Part shown: one piece after another, positions 1-8,364 of the stretch
How the letters are laid out: the number at the start of each line of letters is the position of its first letter
How positions within the stretch are numbered: position 1 is the first letter of the stretch
Assembly (NCBI RefSeq): GCF_014284235.1
Contig: NZ_JACOGD010000006.1
Coordinates: forward strand, 157,207-221,206
Reading direction: 5' to 3'
Source of the DNA: Cognatundibacterium curvum
GTDB lineage: Bacteria; Pseudomonadota; Gammaproteobacteria; Burkholderiales; Burkholderiaceae_D
Length of the DNA stretch: 64,000 nt
Translations under genes and position numbers: made by a program
The notes under the pieces: model-generated
Databases searched by the model: none
The model's input: the letters and a program-made list of their open reading frames with translations, nothing else
Told to the model about the DNA's origin: nothing

Positions 1-1
1 G

Positions 2-235
2 CAGACCCTGATGCTGGAGCAGGGGCAGCCACAGGTGTTGGCTCAGTCTGGCTGGATGCTCATTGCGGCGCAAACGGCATTGACTTGTACTTGTGTGCCG
101 CCGCCAGAACACTCTTTGCTGCAATTTGTCAGGGACAGGCTGGCCGATACCGGATTATTGCGCTTTATCCGAAAAACTCTTTCATCAGGAAGTTTTCCAG
201 CTCGGCGCTATCCTGAGGACGGGCCGACAGGGTGA
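2..235 (+). CDS. C-terminal end of an unrecognised protein (partial, cut by window start)
   Basis: A frame is open from the first bases of the window to a stop at 233-235, giving about 77 residues. Its third codon positions are mostly G or C over the first 60 codons, as in the confirmed genes nearby, and the segment ending RFIRKTL looks like a normal protein tail. The last 71 bp overlap the 3' end of the convergent TonB-like gene, which is a long overlap and lowers my confidence. I do not recognise the family. A competing frame through the same bases also stays open, so the 5' neighbour is needed to settle it. Confidence 0.35.
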   Translation, partial: QTLMLEQGQPQVLAQSGWMLIAAQTALTCTCVPPPEHSLLQFVRDRLADTGLLRFIRKTLSSGSFPARRYPEDGPTG

Positions 236-1037
236 TAACTCTGCCCAGTCGGCGTGATTCCCAGCTGAAGTCGCCCTGATAATGGCTGCGTATCAGCTCT
301 ATCATGCGTCTGACCATGGCCAGCTCGACGTTACCACCTAGCCCCGCATCGACTTCGATGACCTGCTTCCAGCTGCTGCTGGAATTCGGACGCCAGCCAC
401 GGAAAGAGAAAGTGCCGACCCGCGTGCTCTTACTCAGTATCTGGAACACGCCATTGGTCCCATCGCGGCCAGCGGCCTGCTGCATACTGCGTCGCACATT
501 GGCTTCTGCCACTTCCTGTGGCGACATGCCGCGACCATTGCTGGAGGAGGAACTTTCCTGCGGCGTATTGTCTTGCTGCGCCTGACGTTTGGCACGTACC
601 GCATTGAGCATAGACATCATGTCTTCAGCAGGTGCCGCCTGCGCCACGGGTGGCGGGGTTTGCGCAATCGGGGCCGGGGCTTCCACCGGTGGCACAGGGC
701 TGGGCAGATTCGGTGTCTGTCTGGTCTTGGGGATGGTAACCGGCGGCTTGGCTTTGGGCTCAGATTTCTTAGGCGCAGCCTGTTTGGCCTGCACCACTTT
801 ATCCATGATCAGCACCATCGGTGTATTGGAGGCAGCGTTATCACCCTGCTTTTTCTTTTTTTCCAACTGCATGTGCAGCAGAAAATACAGTAACACCGCG
901 TGCATCAGCACCACTAACAGCAGACCTGTCATGCTGGCCGGACGAAAGCGGATATGCAGATGCACTTCGCCGGGTTCTGCAATTTCATTTTCAGGTGCTT
1001 CTATACTGAACTTCATGGATAGCCGGATTTCATGCAC
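165..1037 (-). CDS. TonB-like single-pass inner-membrane protein, proline-rich
   Basis: The 290-residue product has a short cytoplasmic N-terminus, one strong membrane segment near residues 37-55 (TGLLLVVLMHAVLLYFLL), then a basic stretch. A Pro/Ala/Lys-rich linker spans about residues 85-140, and the periplasmic domain follows. This is the architecture of TonB/TolA-type energy-transducing proteins. The C-terminal domain, however, lacks a TonB signature I can point to, and no exbB or exbD gene lies next to it. A second ATG at 1016 (MKFSIEAP) is an equally good start; neither has a clear Shine-Dalgarno. The function is inferred only from architecture. It could be a structural periplasm-spanning protein with no TonB role. 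Confidence 0.7.
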   Translation of the reverse strand: MHEIRLSMKFSIEAPENEIAEPGEVHLHIRFRPASMTGLLLVVLMHAVLLYFLLHMQLEKKKKQGDNAASNTPMVLIMDKVVQAKQAAPKKSEPKAKPPVTIPKTRQTPNLPSPVPPVEAPAPIAQTPPPVAQAAPAEDMMSMLNAVRAKRQAQQDNTPQESSSSSNGRGMSPQEVAEANVRRSMQQAAGRDGTNGVFQILSKSTRVGTFSFRGWRPNSSSSWKQVIEVDAGLGGNVELAMVRRMIELIRSHYQGDFSWESRRLGRVITLSARPQDSAELENFLMKEFFG

Positions 1038-1401
1038 GAATCATAGAGCTCGCAAGCATACAACAAACTTTACTTGTTTCTGTAACAAAGATGCTGGTCC
1101 TGACAGATGCGGCTCTTCGTCCTGTCAGAAGAAAGTGTAACAAAACATGACATTTGTTTCGGTGACAAACTTCGTGTTCCCCTATGAAAACAGAATAAGT
1201 TCAAACTGAATATGTCAGATTTGTGCAGAATTGCACCGATGGGCAATAGGAAAGCCTCTTTCTTTCTACTAAGATAGATACACTCATTAATCAGGATGTA
1301 CCCAAAATCGTTCCGCCAGCCGTACGGCCTCTTGTCATATCCGTGCCATGCTTTGCTGGAATAATTTTGCCTGAATTCTCATATTGAAAAAAGGTAGCGC
1401 C
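1038..1401. other. Intergenic region between divergent genes
   Basis: This 364-bp stretch separates the TonB-like gene (leftward) from the DUF1800 gene (rightward) and should hold promoters for both. I see no credible gene. An imperfect hairpin, CTGACAG at 1100-1106 with CTGTCAG at 1122-1128, is the only visible secondary structure. It could be an operator or chance. The stretch is richer in A+T than its surroundings. Confidence 0.5.
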
Positions 1402-3150
1402 ATGCCAGATGAAGTGGTCGATATATCAGCAATGCCCGAAATACGTGTTGCATCGCCAGCAGAGGGAAAGCTTGAAATAGCCAGCACCTCCAATTTACCT
1501 GTAATTGCTGCCACAGCGGCTGCCAGTCTGGCACTGAGTGCCTGTGGTGGCGGTGGAGGGACAGGCAGCAGTGACAGCGGCGGTAGTGGCAGCACGCCGC
1601 CGGTTACTCCACCTAAAGCTTTGACTGAAGCTGAAGCCGCCCGCTTCCTGGCTCAGGCCGCAGTGGGGATTACACGCACCCAGATCGCCAGAGTGCAGGC
1701 TGTTGGTTATGCCGCATGGATCGATGAGCAAATCGCGCTGGCGCCTTCCACCAGCCGCTGGGACTGGCTCAAAGCCAAGGGGTTTGATGCCGCCACCAAT
1801 ATTTTTACCCAAAACGGTTTTGACGGCGCGGTCTGGGGCAAGCTGATTTCTGCACCGGACACTCTGCGTCAGCGCGTCACCCAGGCATTGTCCGAAATTA
1901 TCGTGGTGGGCATTGATGGACTGGTTGGCGCAGGCTGGCAGCCATTTTCAGCTGCCGCCTATCTCGATATGCTGGAAGTGAACAGCTTTGGTAATTTCCG
2001 CACTTTGCTGGAAGCGGTGTCTACCAGTCCGGCGATGGGACAGTATCTGACTTTCCGTGGCAATACCAAATTCAATGCCAAAACCGGCGCGCTGCCGGAC
2101 GAAAATTATGCACGTGAAATCATGCAGCTGTTCACCATAGGACTGGTGCAGCTGAATCTGGATGGCACGCCTAAACTCGGCAGTAACGGTGCGCAGCAGG
2201 AAACATATACATTGGATGATATTTCCGGTCTGGCCAAAGTATTTACCGGCTGGGATTTTGATCTGAGTACCAGCAAAACCGATACGCCGGATTTTGCCAA
2301 ACGCCCGATGACGCAGGTCGCGGCCAGACATGAGACTGGCGAGAAGAAATTCCTGGGCAGTACCATCGCGGCCGGAATGGATGGGGTACAAAGCCTGAAA
2401 GCGGCATTGGACACTATTTTTGCGCATCCTAATGTCGCCCCTTTTATCAGCAAACAATTAATTCAGCGCCTGGTCACCAGCAATCCATCGCCGGCCTACG
2501 TGACGCGGGTGGCGACTATCTTCAACAACGATGGCAAAAATGTGAAGGGCAACCTGGCCGCGGTGGTGAAAGCGATACTGCTGGACGATGAAGCACGTAA
2601 TGCTAATAACCTCAGCAATGCGCAATTTGGCAAGGTGCGTGAGCCTATTTTCCGTTTCCTGGCCTGGGCCAGAGCATTTAATCTGCGTACCGTCAGTGAC
2701 CTTTGGAATGTAGGCAATACCAGTGATCCGGCCAGCCGCCTCGGTCAAAGCCCTATGCGTTCGGGGTCGGTATTTAATTTTTTCCGGCCAGGTTATGTGC
2801 CGCCCAATAGTCCGGTTGGTAATGCCTCGCTGGTTGCTCCTGAGCTGCAAATCACCAATGAATCCACGGTGATTGGTTATGTGAATTTCATGCAGCGTAT
2901 GGTATCGCAAACCAATACTGACCTGGTTGCCGATTACAGTAGTCTGCTCAAACTGGTCAGTGATCCCGCTGGCCTGGTCAAAGAACTTAATCTGGTGCTG
3001 GCTGCCGGTCAGCTGAGTGATGCTACTGTTAGTACGATCGTATCGGCTATCGGTGGGATGGCGAGTGAAACCGATGCCCAGAAAAACAACCGGATTTATG
3101 CGGCGTTAACCCTGGTGCTGGCAGCGCCGGAATTTATAGTTATTAAATAA
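1402..3150 (+). CDS. DUF1800 family protein, probable lipoprotein
   Basis: This is a 582-residue member of the DUF1800 family, which is usually encoded next to a DUF1501 protein, as here. The ATG at 1402 is preferred over an upstream in-frame TTG at 1384 because AAAAGG lies seven bases before it. A hydrophobic stretch ends in LSAC (Cys48), followed by a Gly-rich tether (GGGGG, then GSGST), which suggests a lipidated, exported protein. The segment before the hydrophobic core is unusually long (about 31 residues) and rich in Asp/Glu. The mature part carries motifs typical of the family, such as NYAREIMQLFTIGL, GWDFD, and RSGSVFNFFRPGY. The biochemical role of DUF1800 is not established. With DUF1501 it probably acts in the periplasm or at the cell surface. 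Confidence 0.9.
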   Translation: MPDEVVDISAMPEIRVASPAEGKLEIASTSNLPVIAATAAASLALSACGGGGGTGSSDSGGSGSTPPVTPPKALTEAEAARFLAQAAVGITRTQIARVQAVGYAAWIDEQIALAPSTSRWDWLKAKGFDAATNIFTQNGFDGAVWGKLISAPDTLRQRVTQALSEIIVVGIDGLVGAGWQPFSAAAYLDMLEVNSFGNFRTLLEAVSTSPAMGQYLTFRGNTKFNAKTGALPDENYAREIMQLFTIGLVQLNLDGTPKLGSNGAQQETYTLDDISGLAKVFTGWDFDLSTSKTDTPDFAKRPMTQVAARHETGEKKFLGSTIAAGMDGVQSLKAALDTIFAHPNVAPFISKQLIQRLVTSNPSPAYVTRVATIFNNDGKNVKGNLAAVVKAILLDDEARNANNLSNAQFGKVREPIFRFLAWARAFNLRTVSDLWNVGNTSDPASRLGQSPMRSGSVFNFFRPGYVPPNSPVGNASLVAPELQITNESTVIGYVNFMQRMVSQTNTDLVADYSSLLKLVSDPAGLVKELNLVLAAGQLSDATVSTIVSAIGGMASETDAQKNNRIYAALTLVLAAPEFIVIK

Positions 3151-3261
3151 GCAGATTGATGCAAAACCGCCCTGGTGGCGGGCAGGCTGTCATCGCAATA
3201 CATGTCCTGTTCGCCTGACGCTGCCACGCGCATTTTGTATCAGTCCTGACTAGGAAAAATC

Positions 3262-4662
3262 ATGACGAAACCGACAACGATGAATGCTTCGCGCCGTTCA
3301 TTTATGCAACGTGCTTCCGCCCTGTCTGTAGCTGGTGTGGCAACGCCGTGGGCATTGAATCTGGCTGCCTTGTCTGAAGCATCGGCTGCTACCGCGAGCG
3401 ATTACAAAGCCATCGTCTGTGTCTTCCTGTATGGCGGCAATGACTATGGTAATACCTTAGTTCCTTACGACACCAGTGGATATAACGCTTATCAGGCATT
3501 GCGTCCTACACTGGCATTTGCGCGTGATGCGCTGACCCCGACGGCGCTGAAACCCGTGGCGGATCCGAAAGACAGTGCAGGCTTCAGCCATCAATATGCG
3601 CTGGCACCGGGACTGGCGCCTTTATTGCCGGTGTTTAATGCAGGAAAATTGGGTGTGGTGCTGAATGTGGGTACGCTGATACAGCCAACTACTAAGCTGC
3701 AATACACCAATAAAAGCGTATTGTTACCGCCTAAGCTGTTTTCACATAATGACCAGCAATCGGTGTGGCAATCCTCATCCGCCGAAGGCGCACGTTCCGG
3801 CTGGGGTGGTCGCATGGGTGATCTGTTCCAATCCAGTAATGCTGTTTCCACATTTACTTGCGTTAATGTATCTGGTAATGCGGTGTACTTGTCGGGTAAT
3901 ACGGCAGTTCAGTATCAGGTATCGACTAATGGCTCAGTTCCCCTGTCTGCTTTACAGTCACCGCTGTTTGGCTCTGCTGCGTGCTCAACTGCTTTGCGCA
4001 ATCTGATCACGCAAAGTCGCCCGCATTTATTGGAAAACGAATACAACCGGGTAACTAACCGCGCGATTGATGCCAATGCCAGCCTGAGTGCTGCACTGGC
4101 ATCGGCACCGGTACTGAAAACAGTATTCCCGGCTAAAAACAGTCTGGGTGACCAGTTGAAGCTGGTGAGTAAAATGATTTCGACCGCATCCACACTGGGT
4201 GCGAAGCGCCAGGTGTTTTTCGTCTCTATAGGCGGTTTCGATACCCATGATGGTTTGGTTGATAAACATCCGGCACTGATGGCGCAGGTGGCCGATGCGA
4301 TGGCCGCGTTTTACAACGCCACCGTTGAGCTGGGTGTAGAGAACCAGGTCACGACTTTTACCGCTTCGGATTTTGGCCGTACTTTAAGTGGCAATAATGA
4401 TGGTTCTGATCACGGCTGGGGCAGTATGCATTTCGTGATGGGCGGGGCGGTGAATGGTCAGCGTTTTTACGGAACCGCTCCGGTGATTGCGTCTAATGGA
4501 CCGGACGACGTGGGACAAGGCCGCTTATTACCGACGACCTCGGTCGATCAGTATGCTGCCACGCTGGGTAAATGGCTGGGGGTATCGGACAGTGATTTGC
4601 TGATGTTGCTGCCTAATCTGGCCAACTACAACGTCAGCAGCCGCAATCTGGGCTTCGTGTAA
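3262..4662 (+). CDS. DUF1501 family protein with Tat signal
   Basis: The 466-residue product begins with a twin-arginine signal (SRRSFMQRAS, then a hydrophobic Ala-rich stretch ending near SEASAAT), so it is probably exported folded. The rest matches DUF1501, a sulfatase/alkaline-phosphatase-like fold. Visible motifs are FLYGGNDYGNTLVPYD near residue 57, GGFDTHDG near residue 325, and TASDFGRTLSGNNDGSDHGWG near residue 370; these supply the Asp/His residues that would bind metal. It lies 111 bp behind the DUF1800 gene on the same strand, the usual pairing. TAGGAAAAA before the ATG is an adequate ribosome site. Substrate unknown. Confidence 0.92.
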   Translation: MTKPTTMNASRRSFMQRASALSVAGVATPWALNLAALSEASAATASDYKAIVCVFLYGGNDYGNTLVPYDTSGYNAYQALRPTLAFARDALTPTALKPVADPKDSAGFSHQYALAPGLAPLLPVFNAGKLGVVLNVGTLIQPTTKLQYTNKSVLLPPKLFSHNDQQSVWQSSSAEGARSGWGGRMGDLFQSSNAVSTFTCVNVSGNAVYLSGNTAVQYQVSTNGSVPLSALQSPLFGSAACSTALRNLITQSRPHLLENEYNRVTNRAIDANASLSAALASAPVLKTVFPAKNSLGDQLKLVSKMISTASTLGAKRQVFFVSIGGFDTHDGLVDKHPALMAQVADAMAAFYNATVELGVENQVTTFTASDFGRTLSGNNDGSDHGWGSMHFVMGGAVNGQRFYGTAPVIASNGPDDVGQGRLLPTTSVDQYAATLGKWLGVSDSDLLMLLPNLANYNVSSRNLGFV

Positions 4663-4707
4663 ACCAGACGGACGTCAGTCCGTTCAGTTTGAAGTAACAG
4701 GCTGGTT

Positions 4708-5301
4708 TCAGACCCAGCCTGCCCAGCCACAGAGCGCACCGGCTGCCAGCAGCCACAGTAAATGCAGCCGTGTGCGCCAGACGATCACAGCGGACAGCGC
4801 GGTGATCAGCCACAGCGGCCAGTCATGCTGCACATCATGGTGGGCACTGCCCATAATCCAGCCTGTCGCTATCAGTAAACCGATTACCACCGGTGCCATA
4901 CCGAGTTTGAAACTCCGTACCGCCAGCAAGTCCCGATTGGCATGACCCCAGCGAGCCGCCACATAAGTCAGTGTGGCGCTTGGTAGCAGGATGCCGCTCA
5001 TCGTGACCAGCACACCAAGCAAACCGGCCCACATGCTGCCGGTATTCAGACCCACATGCCAGCCCATCAGTGCTACAAACAAGACATTCGGTCCCGGTGC
5101 CGCCTGTGCAATCGCGACCGAGGCGTTAAACTGTGCGTCGCTGAGCCAGCCCTGCTGATCCACCAGATAGCGGTGCATATCGGGTAAGGTCGATACCGCG
5201 CCGCCTATCGACAGCAGCGACAACATCAGATAGTGACCGAGCAGATTGAACCAGTCTTGCCAGTCCAGTTGCAACATCAGTATAGGTGCGCCGTTACTCA
5301 T
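4708..5301 (-). CDS. chrA: Chromate transporter ChrA-family protein, second half of a two-gene pair
   Basis: The 197-residue product is a hydrophobic member of the CHR family. It shows the conserved N-terminal half motif: SIGGAVSTLP, then YLVDQQGWLSDAQF, then AIAQAAPGPN. In the short-chain subfamily two such ~190-residue proteins together replace one full-length ChrA and move chromate (perhaps sulfate-like anions) across the inner membrane. The start is set by an ATGA overlap with the stop of the upstream partner at 5298-5301. Longer in-frame starts inside that gene are less likely. Chromate specificity is family knowledge and was not shown here; many ChrA homologues do not confer resistance. 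Confidence 0.88.
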   Translation of the reverse strand: MSNGAPILMLQLDWQDWFNLLGHYLMLSLLSIGGAVSTLPDMHRYLVDQQGWLSDAQFNASVAIAQAAPGPNVLFVALMGWHVGLNTGSMWAGLLGVLVTMSGILLPSATLTYVAARWGHANRDLLAVRSFKLGMAPVVIGLLIATGWIMGSAHHDVQHDWPLWLITALSAVIVWRTRLHLLWLLAAGALCGWAGWV

Positions 5302-5879
5302 GGCTTCTTCATGATGTGATAGACCCAGAACCAGCAGGTACCGCCAAGTACCAGCAACACATAAAACAGAGGAATGCGTATCCAGGCCACACTGACAAAG
5401 CACAGTGCTGCCATGCTGATGGCTTTCGCTCTGCCTATAGGGTGCAGTCTGAGAGCTGAACTTAATTTCAGGCCGGTTGCAATAATCAGACCGGCAGTTA
5501 CTGCACTCATGCCACGTAATGCGCCGACGACTTGCGGGTTTTGCGCAAAATGGGAATAGACGATGGCGAGGCCTAAAACAATGATCATCGGCACAGTCAG
5601 CATACCGGCCAGTGCGGCCAGCGCGCCAGGCAGTCCGAAGTAACGGCTGCCTATCATCATCGACAGGTTCATCACATTCGGACCGGGCATAATCTGCGCG
5701 ACTGCCCAGTCCTCCACAAATTCTTCCGGCGTCAGCCAGCGCTTACGTTCGACGATTTCTCTCTGCACCACAGCCAGCACGCCGCCAAAACCTTGCAGCG
5801 CGAGCCAGGTAAAAGAAAAGAACAGGTCTGCCAGCGAGGCAGGACGCGGTGTTTCAGAAGTGAGGGCTGGATCAGACAT
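5298..5879 (-). CDS. chrA: Chromate transporter ChrA-family protein, first half of a two-gene pair
   Basis: The 193-residue membrane protein contains the CHR motifs GFGGVLAVVQREIV, WLTPEEFVEDWAVAQIMPGPNVMN and several membrane segments. It is translated first and its TGA overlaps the ATG of the second subunit, so the two are probably translationally coupled and form a heterodimer. No chrB, chrF or chrC regulator/accessory gene is adjacent. The nearest regulator-like gene is the phage CII-like protein immediately upstream on the same strand (37 bp away), though a functional link is speculative. Confidence 0.9.
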   Translation of the reverse strand: MSDPALTSETPRPASLADLFFSFTWLALQGFGGVLAVVQREIVERKRWLTPEEFVEDWAVAQIMPGPNVMNLSMMIGSRYFGLPGALAALAGMLTVPMIIVLGLAIVYSHFAQNPQVVGALRGMSAVTAGLIIATGLKLSSALRLHPIGRAKAISMAALCFVSVAWIRIPLFYVLLVLGGTCWFWVYHIMKKP

Positions 5880-5916
5880 GGGAGTACCTGTAAGTGTTGC
5901 CCTATATTAGCAGAGC

Positions 5917-6417
5917 TTAGGTTTCAGTCTGCTTGCGAATACCGCGGTGGGCGCGGATACGTGCCCGCCATTCACCCAGCACCGTCAGCGCTTCCTGAAA
6001 TTCGCGCTCGATCAGATCGGCTTCTGAGTCGGTGATCACGCCATCGAGTAAGGCAGTCGAGACAGCTTCCGCCACATCGCCAACCCGGCTCATCACGCGG
6101 CACACGGTCTGCGACAAGTCATCATCGCTGACTGCGCTGGGCTCAGGCACAACGAAGGCGGCCAGACCATGGCGCCCCAATAGAGCGTGCAAGGGAAGAT
6201 GTGACTCTTTGACACCAGCGGTATGGCAGTGTTCTATAATGACCGACAGCTCTTCGAAAGACGGGTAGTGTGATTCTATGCCCGGAGCGAGCTTATTGCG
6301 CAGCACATTAACCGACATTCCCATGCGCGCAGCGAGGGCCTCTAAGCCACCAGGATAAGCGCGAGCCACTTTATACAGCGCGTCATGCTGGTTCATGTCC
6401 GAATATTTGCGGGTCAT
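5917..6417 (-). CDS. Phage CII-like regulatory protein (Phage_CP76-type)
   Basis: The 166-residue product matches the pattern of phage CII/CP76 regulatory proteins. It has DALYKVARAYPGGLEALAARMGMSVNVLRNKLAPG near residues 12-46, a helix-turn-helix in which a GMS..VLRNKL helix would read DNA, followed by FEELSVIIEHC and LPLHALLGRHGL. The C-terminal half is helical and acidic. AAAGGA upstream of the ATG at 6417 supports the start. No other phage gene is visible nearby, so this is either a domesticated regulator or the last trace of a prophage. Such genes are known as lone chromosomal copies in Burkholderiales, which fits either reading. Confidence 0.75.
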   Translation of the reverse strand: MTRKYSDMNQHDALYKVARAYPGGLEALAARMGMSVNVLRNKLAPGIESHYPSFEELSVIIEHCHTAGVKESHLPLHALLGRHGLAAFVVPEPSAVSDDDLSQTVCRVMSRVGDVAEAVSTALLDGVITDSEADLIEREFQEALTVLGEWRARIRAHRGIRKQTET

Positions 6418-6534
6418 GGTGAATCCTTTATTTTATTACCGATGAACTTGTTGATCATGCTCACTATCATGCGTTGCAGACAGTGATACGGGATTGTACA
6501 GATTCGTTAGTAACTTCTCCACATACGAAAGACC

Positions 6535-7458
6535 ATGAATTCATACCGACAAAAGATTTTGGTCGTCATGTTGGCAGCACTGCTGCCGCTGACCAGCATA
6601 GCGGCATCCTCCAGTGGACGATCAGGCGGCTCTTCTTCTGGCATGCGTGGTGGTTTTTCGTCTCAAAAACAAACTGTGAATAAGGCTCCTGCGCGTCAGA
6701 CCAATTCTTCTTTTGGCAGTTTCAGCCAGAAGAAAGAGACAGCCAACGCCCCTGCCAGCAATTCCCGCTCAGCCATGCAGCGCGATATGGATACCAGCCA
6801 GGCGCGTAGCAATGCATTGAAGAATATGGATGCGCGTGAGGCAGCGTCACGTCAGGCCAGCAATGCGCCCGACTATCGCTACAACAATAATCAGAACAAC
6901 TCTGCCGCCCCGGCGTATGGCAATGCCGGCACAAATAACAATGCCTTTGGTAACAGCGCCCGTCAGCCTGGCTATGCGTATGGTTCACCACAGAATCAAC
7001 CGGCGCAGTCTCAGCAAGCGCAGCAACCGGTCTACTCCCAGCAGTCACCCGGAATGCAAAGAAATAATTCCGGCCTGATGACCGGTGCGGTCGCCGGCAT
7101 GGTACTGGGCAGCGTGATGAGTCATGGTCACGCCAATGGGAATCCTCAGCCTGCAGCTAACCGTAGCAATCAACAGATTTTTGAACCGCTGCCGGATGCA
7201 GGCACGGCTTCGCCTGCAGCGCAGACTGATAACAGTATCAGCGTGCCTGAGGTCGCCTCAGCGCCTGCAGCGCAGCCATCCGCCCGTCCTGCTGCTGTAA
7301 CGCCGCAACCAAGAGAGGATGCTGGCATGGGCGCCGGTGGTGTATTGGTGATCCTGCTGTTGCTGGGTATTTGCGCCTGGGCCGGGCGTCGTATCTGGCT
7401 CAAGATGAATGAAAACAAGCAGGCTAAATCTGCTCACTACAGCTTAGGAAAGGGTTAA
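6535..7458 (+). CDS. Low-complexity exported protein with C-terminal membrane segment
   Basis: I do not recognise this 307-residue protein. It has a Sec-type signal (residues 1-24) and a Ser/Gly-rich start (SSSGRSGGSSSGMRGGF). A long Asn/Gln/Ala/Pro-rich stretch follows, with a small Gly/Ala/Met-rich hydrophobic patch near residue 185 (TGAVAGMVLGSVMSHG). A clear membrane segment lies near 265-283 (GVLVILLLLGICAWAGRRIW), and the short tail is basic. It would sit in the inner membrane with its disordered part outside. It is the first gene of a tight rightward cluster: only three bases separate its stop from the DUF2491 gene. That context suggests a role with the DUF2491 and PspA-like proteins at the membrane. 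Confidence 0.75.
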   Translation: MNSYRQKILVVMLAALLPLTSIAASSSGRSGGSSSGMRGGFSSQKQTVNKAPARQTNSSFGSFSQKKETANAPASNSRSAMQRDMDTSQARSNALKNMDAREAASRQASNAPDYRYNNNQNNSAAPAYGNAGTNNNAFGNSARQPGYAYGSPQNQPAQSQQAQQPVYSQQSPGMQRNNSGLMTGAVAGMVLGSVMSHGHANGNPQPAANRSNQQIFEPLPDAGTASPAAQTDNSISVPEVASAPAAQPSARPAAVTPQPREDAGMGAGGVLVILLLLGICAWAGRRIWLKMNENKQAKSAHYSLGKG

Positions 7459-7461
7459 GTC

Positions 7462-8274
7462 ATGGCATGGAGAGACGCCTATCAATATCTGGGTAAGATG
7501 TTCCAGTCTTCCGGCAAGCCGGATTCAGCCGGACAGCAGCATGAAGAACAGAATCGTCAGGATGCCGGTCTGCCGCTGGCTGCGCGCATAGGCAGCATCG
7601 TCCATCTGCAGCAGACGCCGCTGATCCGGGCCCAGGCCATGGGTTCCCTGATCAGTCTGCCTGATGCCGATGAAGACCGTATCGTCGCGATCAGCCGCGT
7701 ACAGTTTGCGATGCAGGGCAATGTCTATCGCTACTACTTGTCCACCAGCGAAGAAGGGATAGAAAAATTCATTGAGCTGTATTGCGCCAATGAACAGGAA
7801 ATCACCGAGCTGCGGTATTGCAGCCGACTGACCCGCCTGATACCGGAAAGCACGGAAGACCAGCAAGCCTATACCGGCGAACTTGGCTATGGCCTGGGTG
7901 ACCGTAGCTATACCCTGTGGCGTGCGCAATTGCAGGATATGGGCTGGAGTGCAGCCGATCTCGATACCGTATTCGCCGATCAGGAAAGCATCAGCTATGA
8001 ACGTGAAGCCGGTGACGCCGGTTTGGATTTCGTCGCGCCTTACCGCGGCAAAGAAACCCGTATCGACGATGCGCAGGGGCAGCATGGTTTGCAGCAGGAT
8101 ATCGTGTTCATGCCCTATGGCCGCGTATTGCCAGCCGATCAGCAAGTGCATGAGCAATTGCTGATCTCCACAGAGATGATACGTTCTGTGAATGGCGACC
8201 GTCAGCAAAGAGGGATTTATGTTGATTTCACGATAGCGCTTGCGATAGAACCCGAGCGTTTGTCGATTCAGTAG
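7462..8274 (+). CDS. DUF2491 family protein (YjfK-like)
   Basis: The 270-residue soluble protein fits DUF2491, the family of E. coli YjfK. Visible features are LPLAARIGSIVHL near residue 36, a central VYRYYLSTSEEGIEKFIELY, and a C-terminal VFMPYGR followed by LLISTEM. There is no signal or membrane segment. It is translated from GGGTTAAGTC just before its ATG, effectively coupled to the preceding exported protein. Families in this neighbourhood (PspA/IM30, DUF2491, DUF350, DUF2170) recur together in proteobacteria and are thought to act in envelope maintenance. The molecular role of DUF2491 is unknown. Confidence 0.8.
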   Translation: MAWRDAYQYLGKMFQSSGKPDSAGQQHEEQNRQDAGLPLAARIGSIVHLQQTPLIRAQAMGSLISLPDADEDRIVAISRVQFAMQGNVYRYYLSTSEEGIEKFIELYCANEQEITELRYCSRLTRLIPESTEDQQAYTGELGYGLGDRSYTLWRAQLQDMGWSAADLDTVFADQESISYEREAGDAGLDFVAPYRGKETRIDDAQGQHGLQQDIVFMPYGRVLPADQQVHEQLLISTEMIRSVNGDRQQRGIYVDFTIALAIEPERLSIQ

Positions 8275-8306
8275 CACCCTGCATACACAGGTTAATTTTT
8301 ACCCTC

Positions 8307-8343
8307 AGGGCTGACGCAATAATGGCAGTGTGCGTACAGCCCT
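8307..8343 (+). other. Intercistronic stem-loop
   Basis: AGGGCTGACGCA (8307-8318) can pair with TGCGTACAGCCCT (8331-8343), giving a 12-bp stem with one bulged A and a 12-nt loop. It lies between the DUF2491 and PspA-like genes, ending 21 bp before the latter's ATG. There is no T-run after it, so it is unlikely to be a simple terminator. It may be an mRNA processing or stability element that sets different levels for the two genes. Confidence 0.5.
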
Positions 8344-8364
8344 CACTCTCTGAAAGGAAGTAAC

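Noticed and set aside
589..1140. 183-codon rightward frame opposite the TonB-like gene
   Set aside because: No ribosome site, odd composition (Gly/Ala/Cys runs), and antisense to a protein with sensible domain order.
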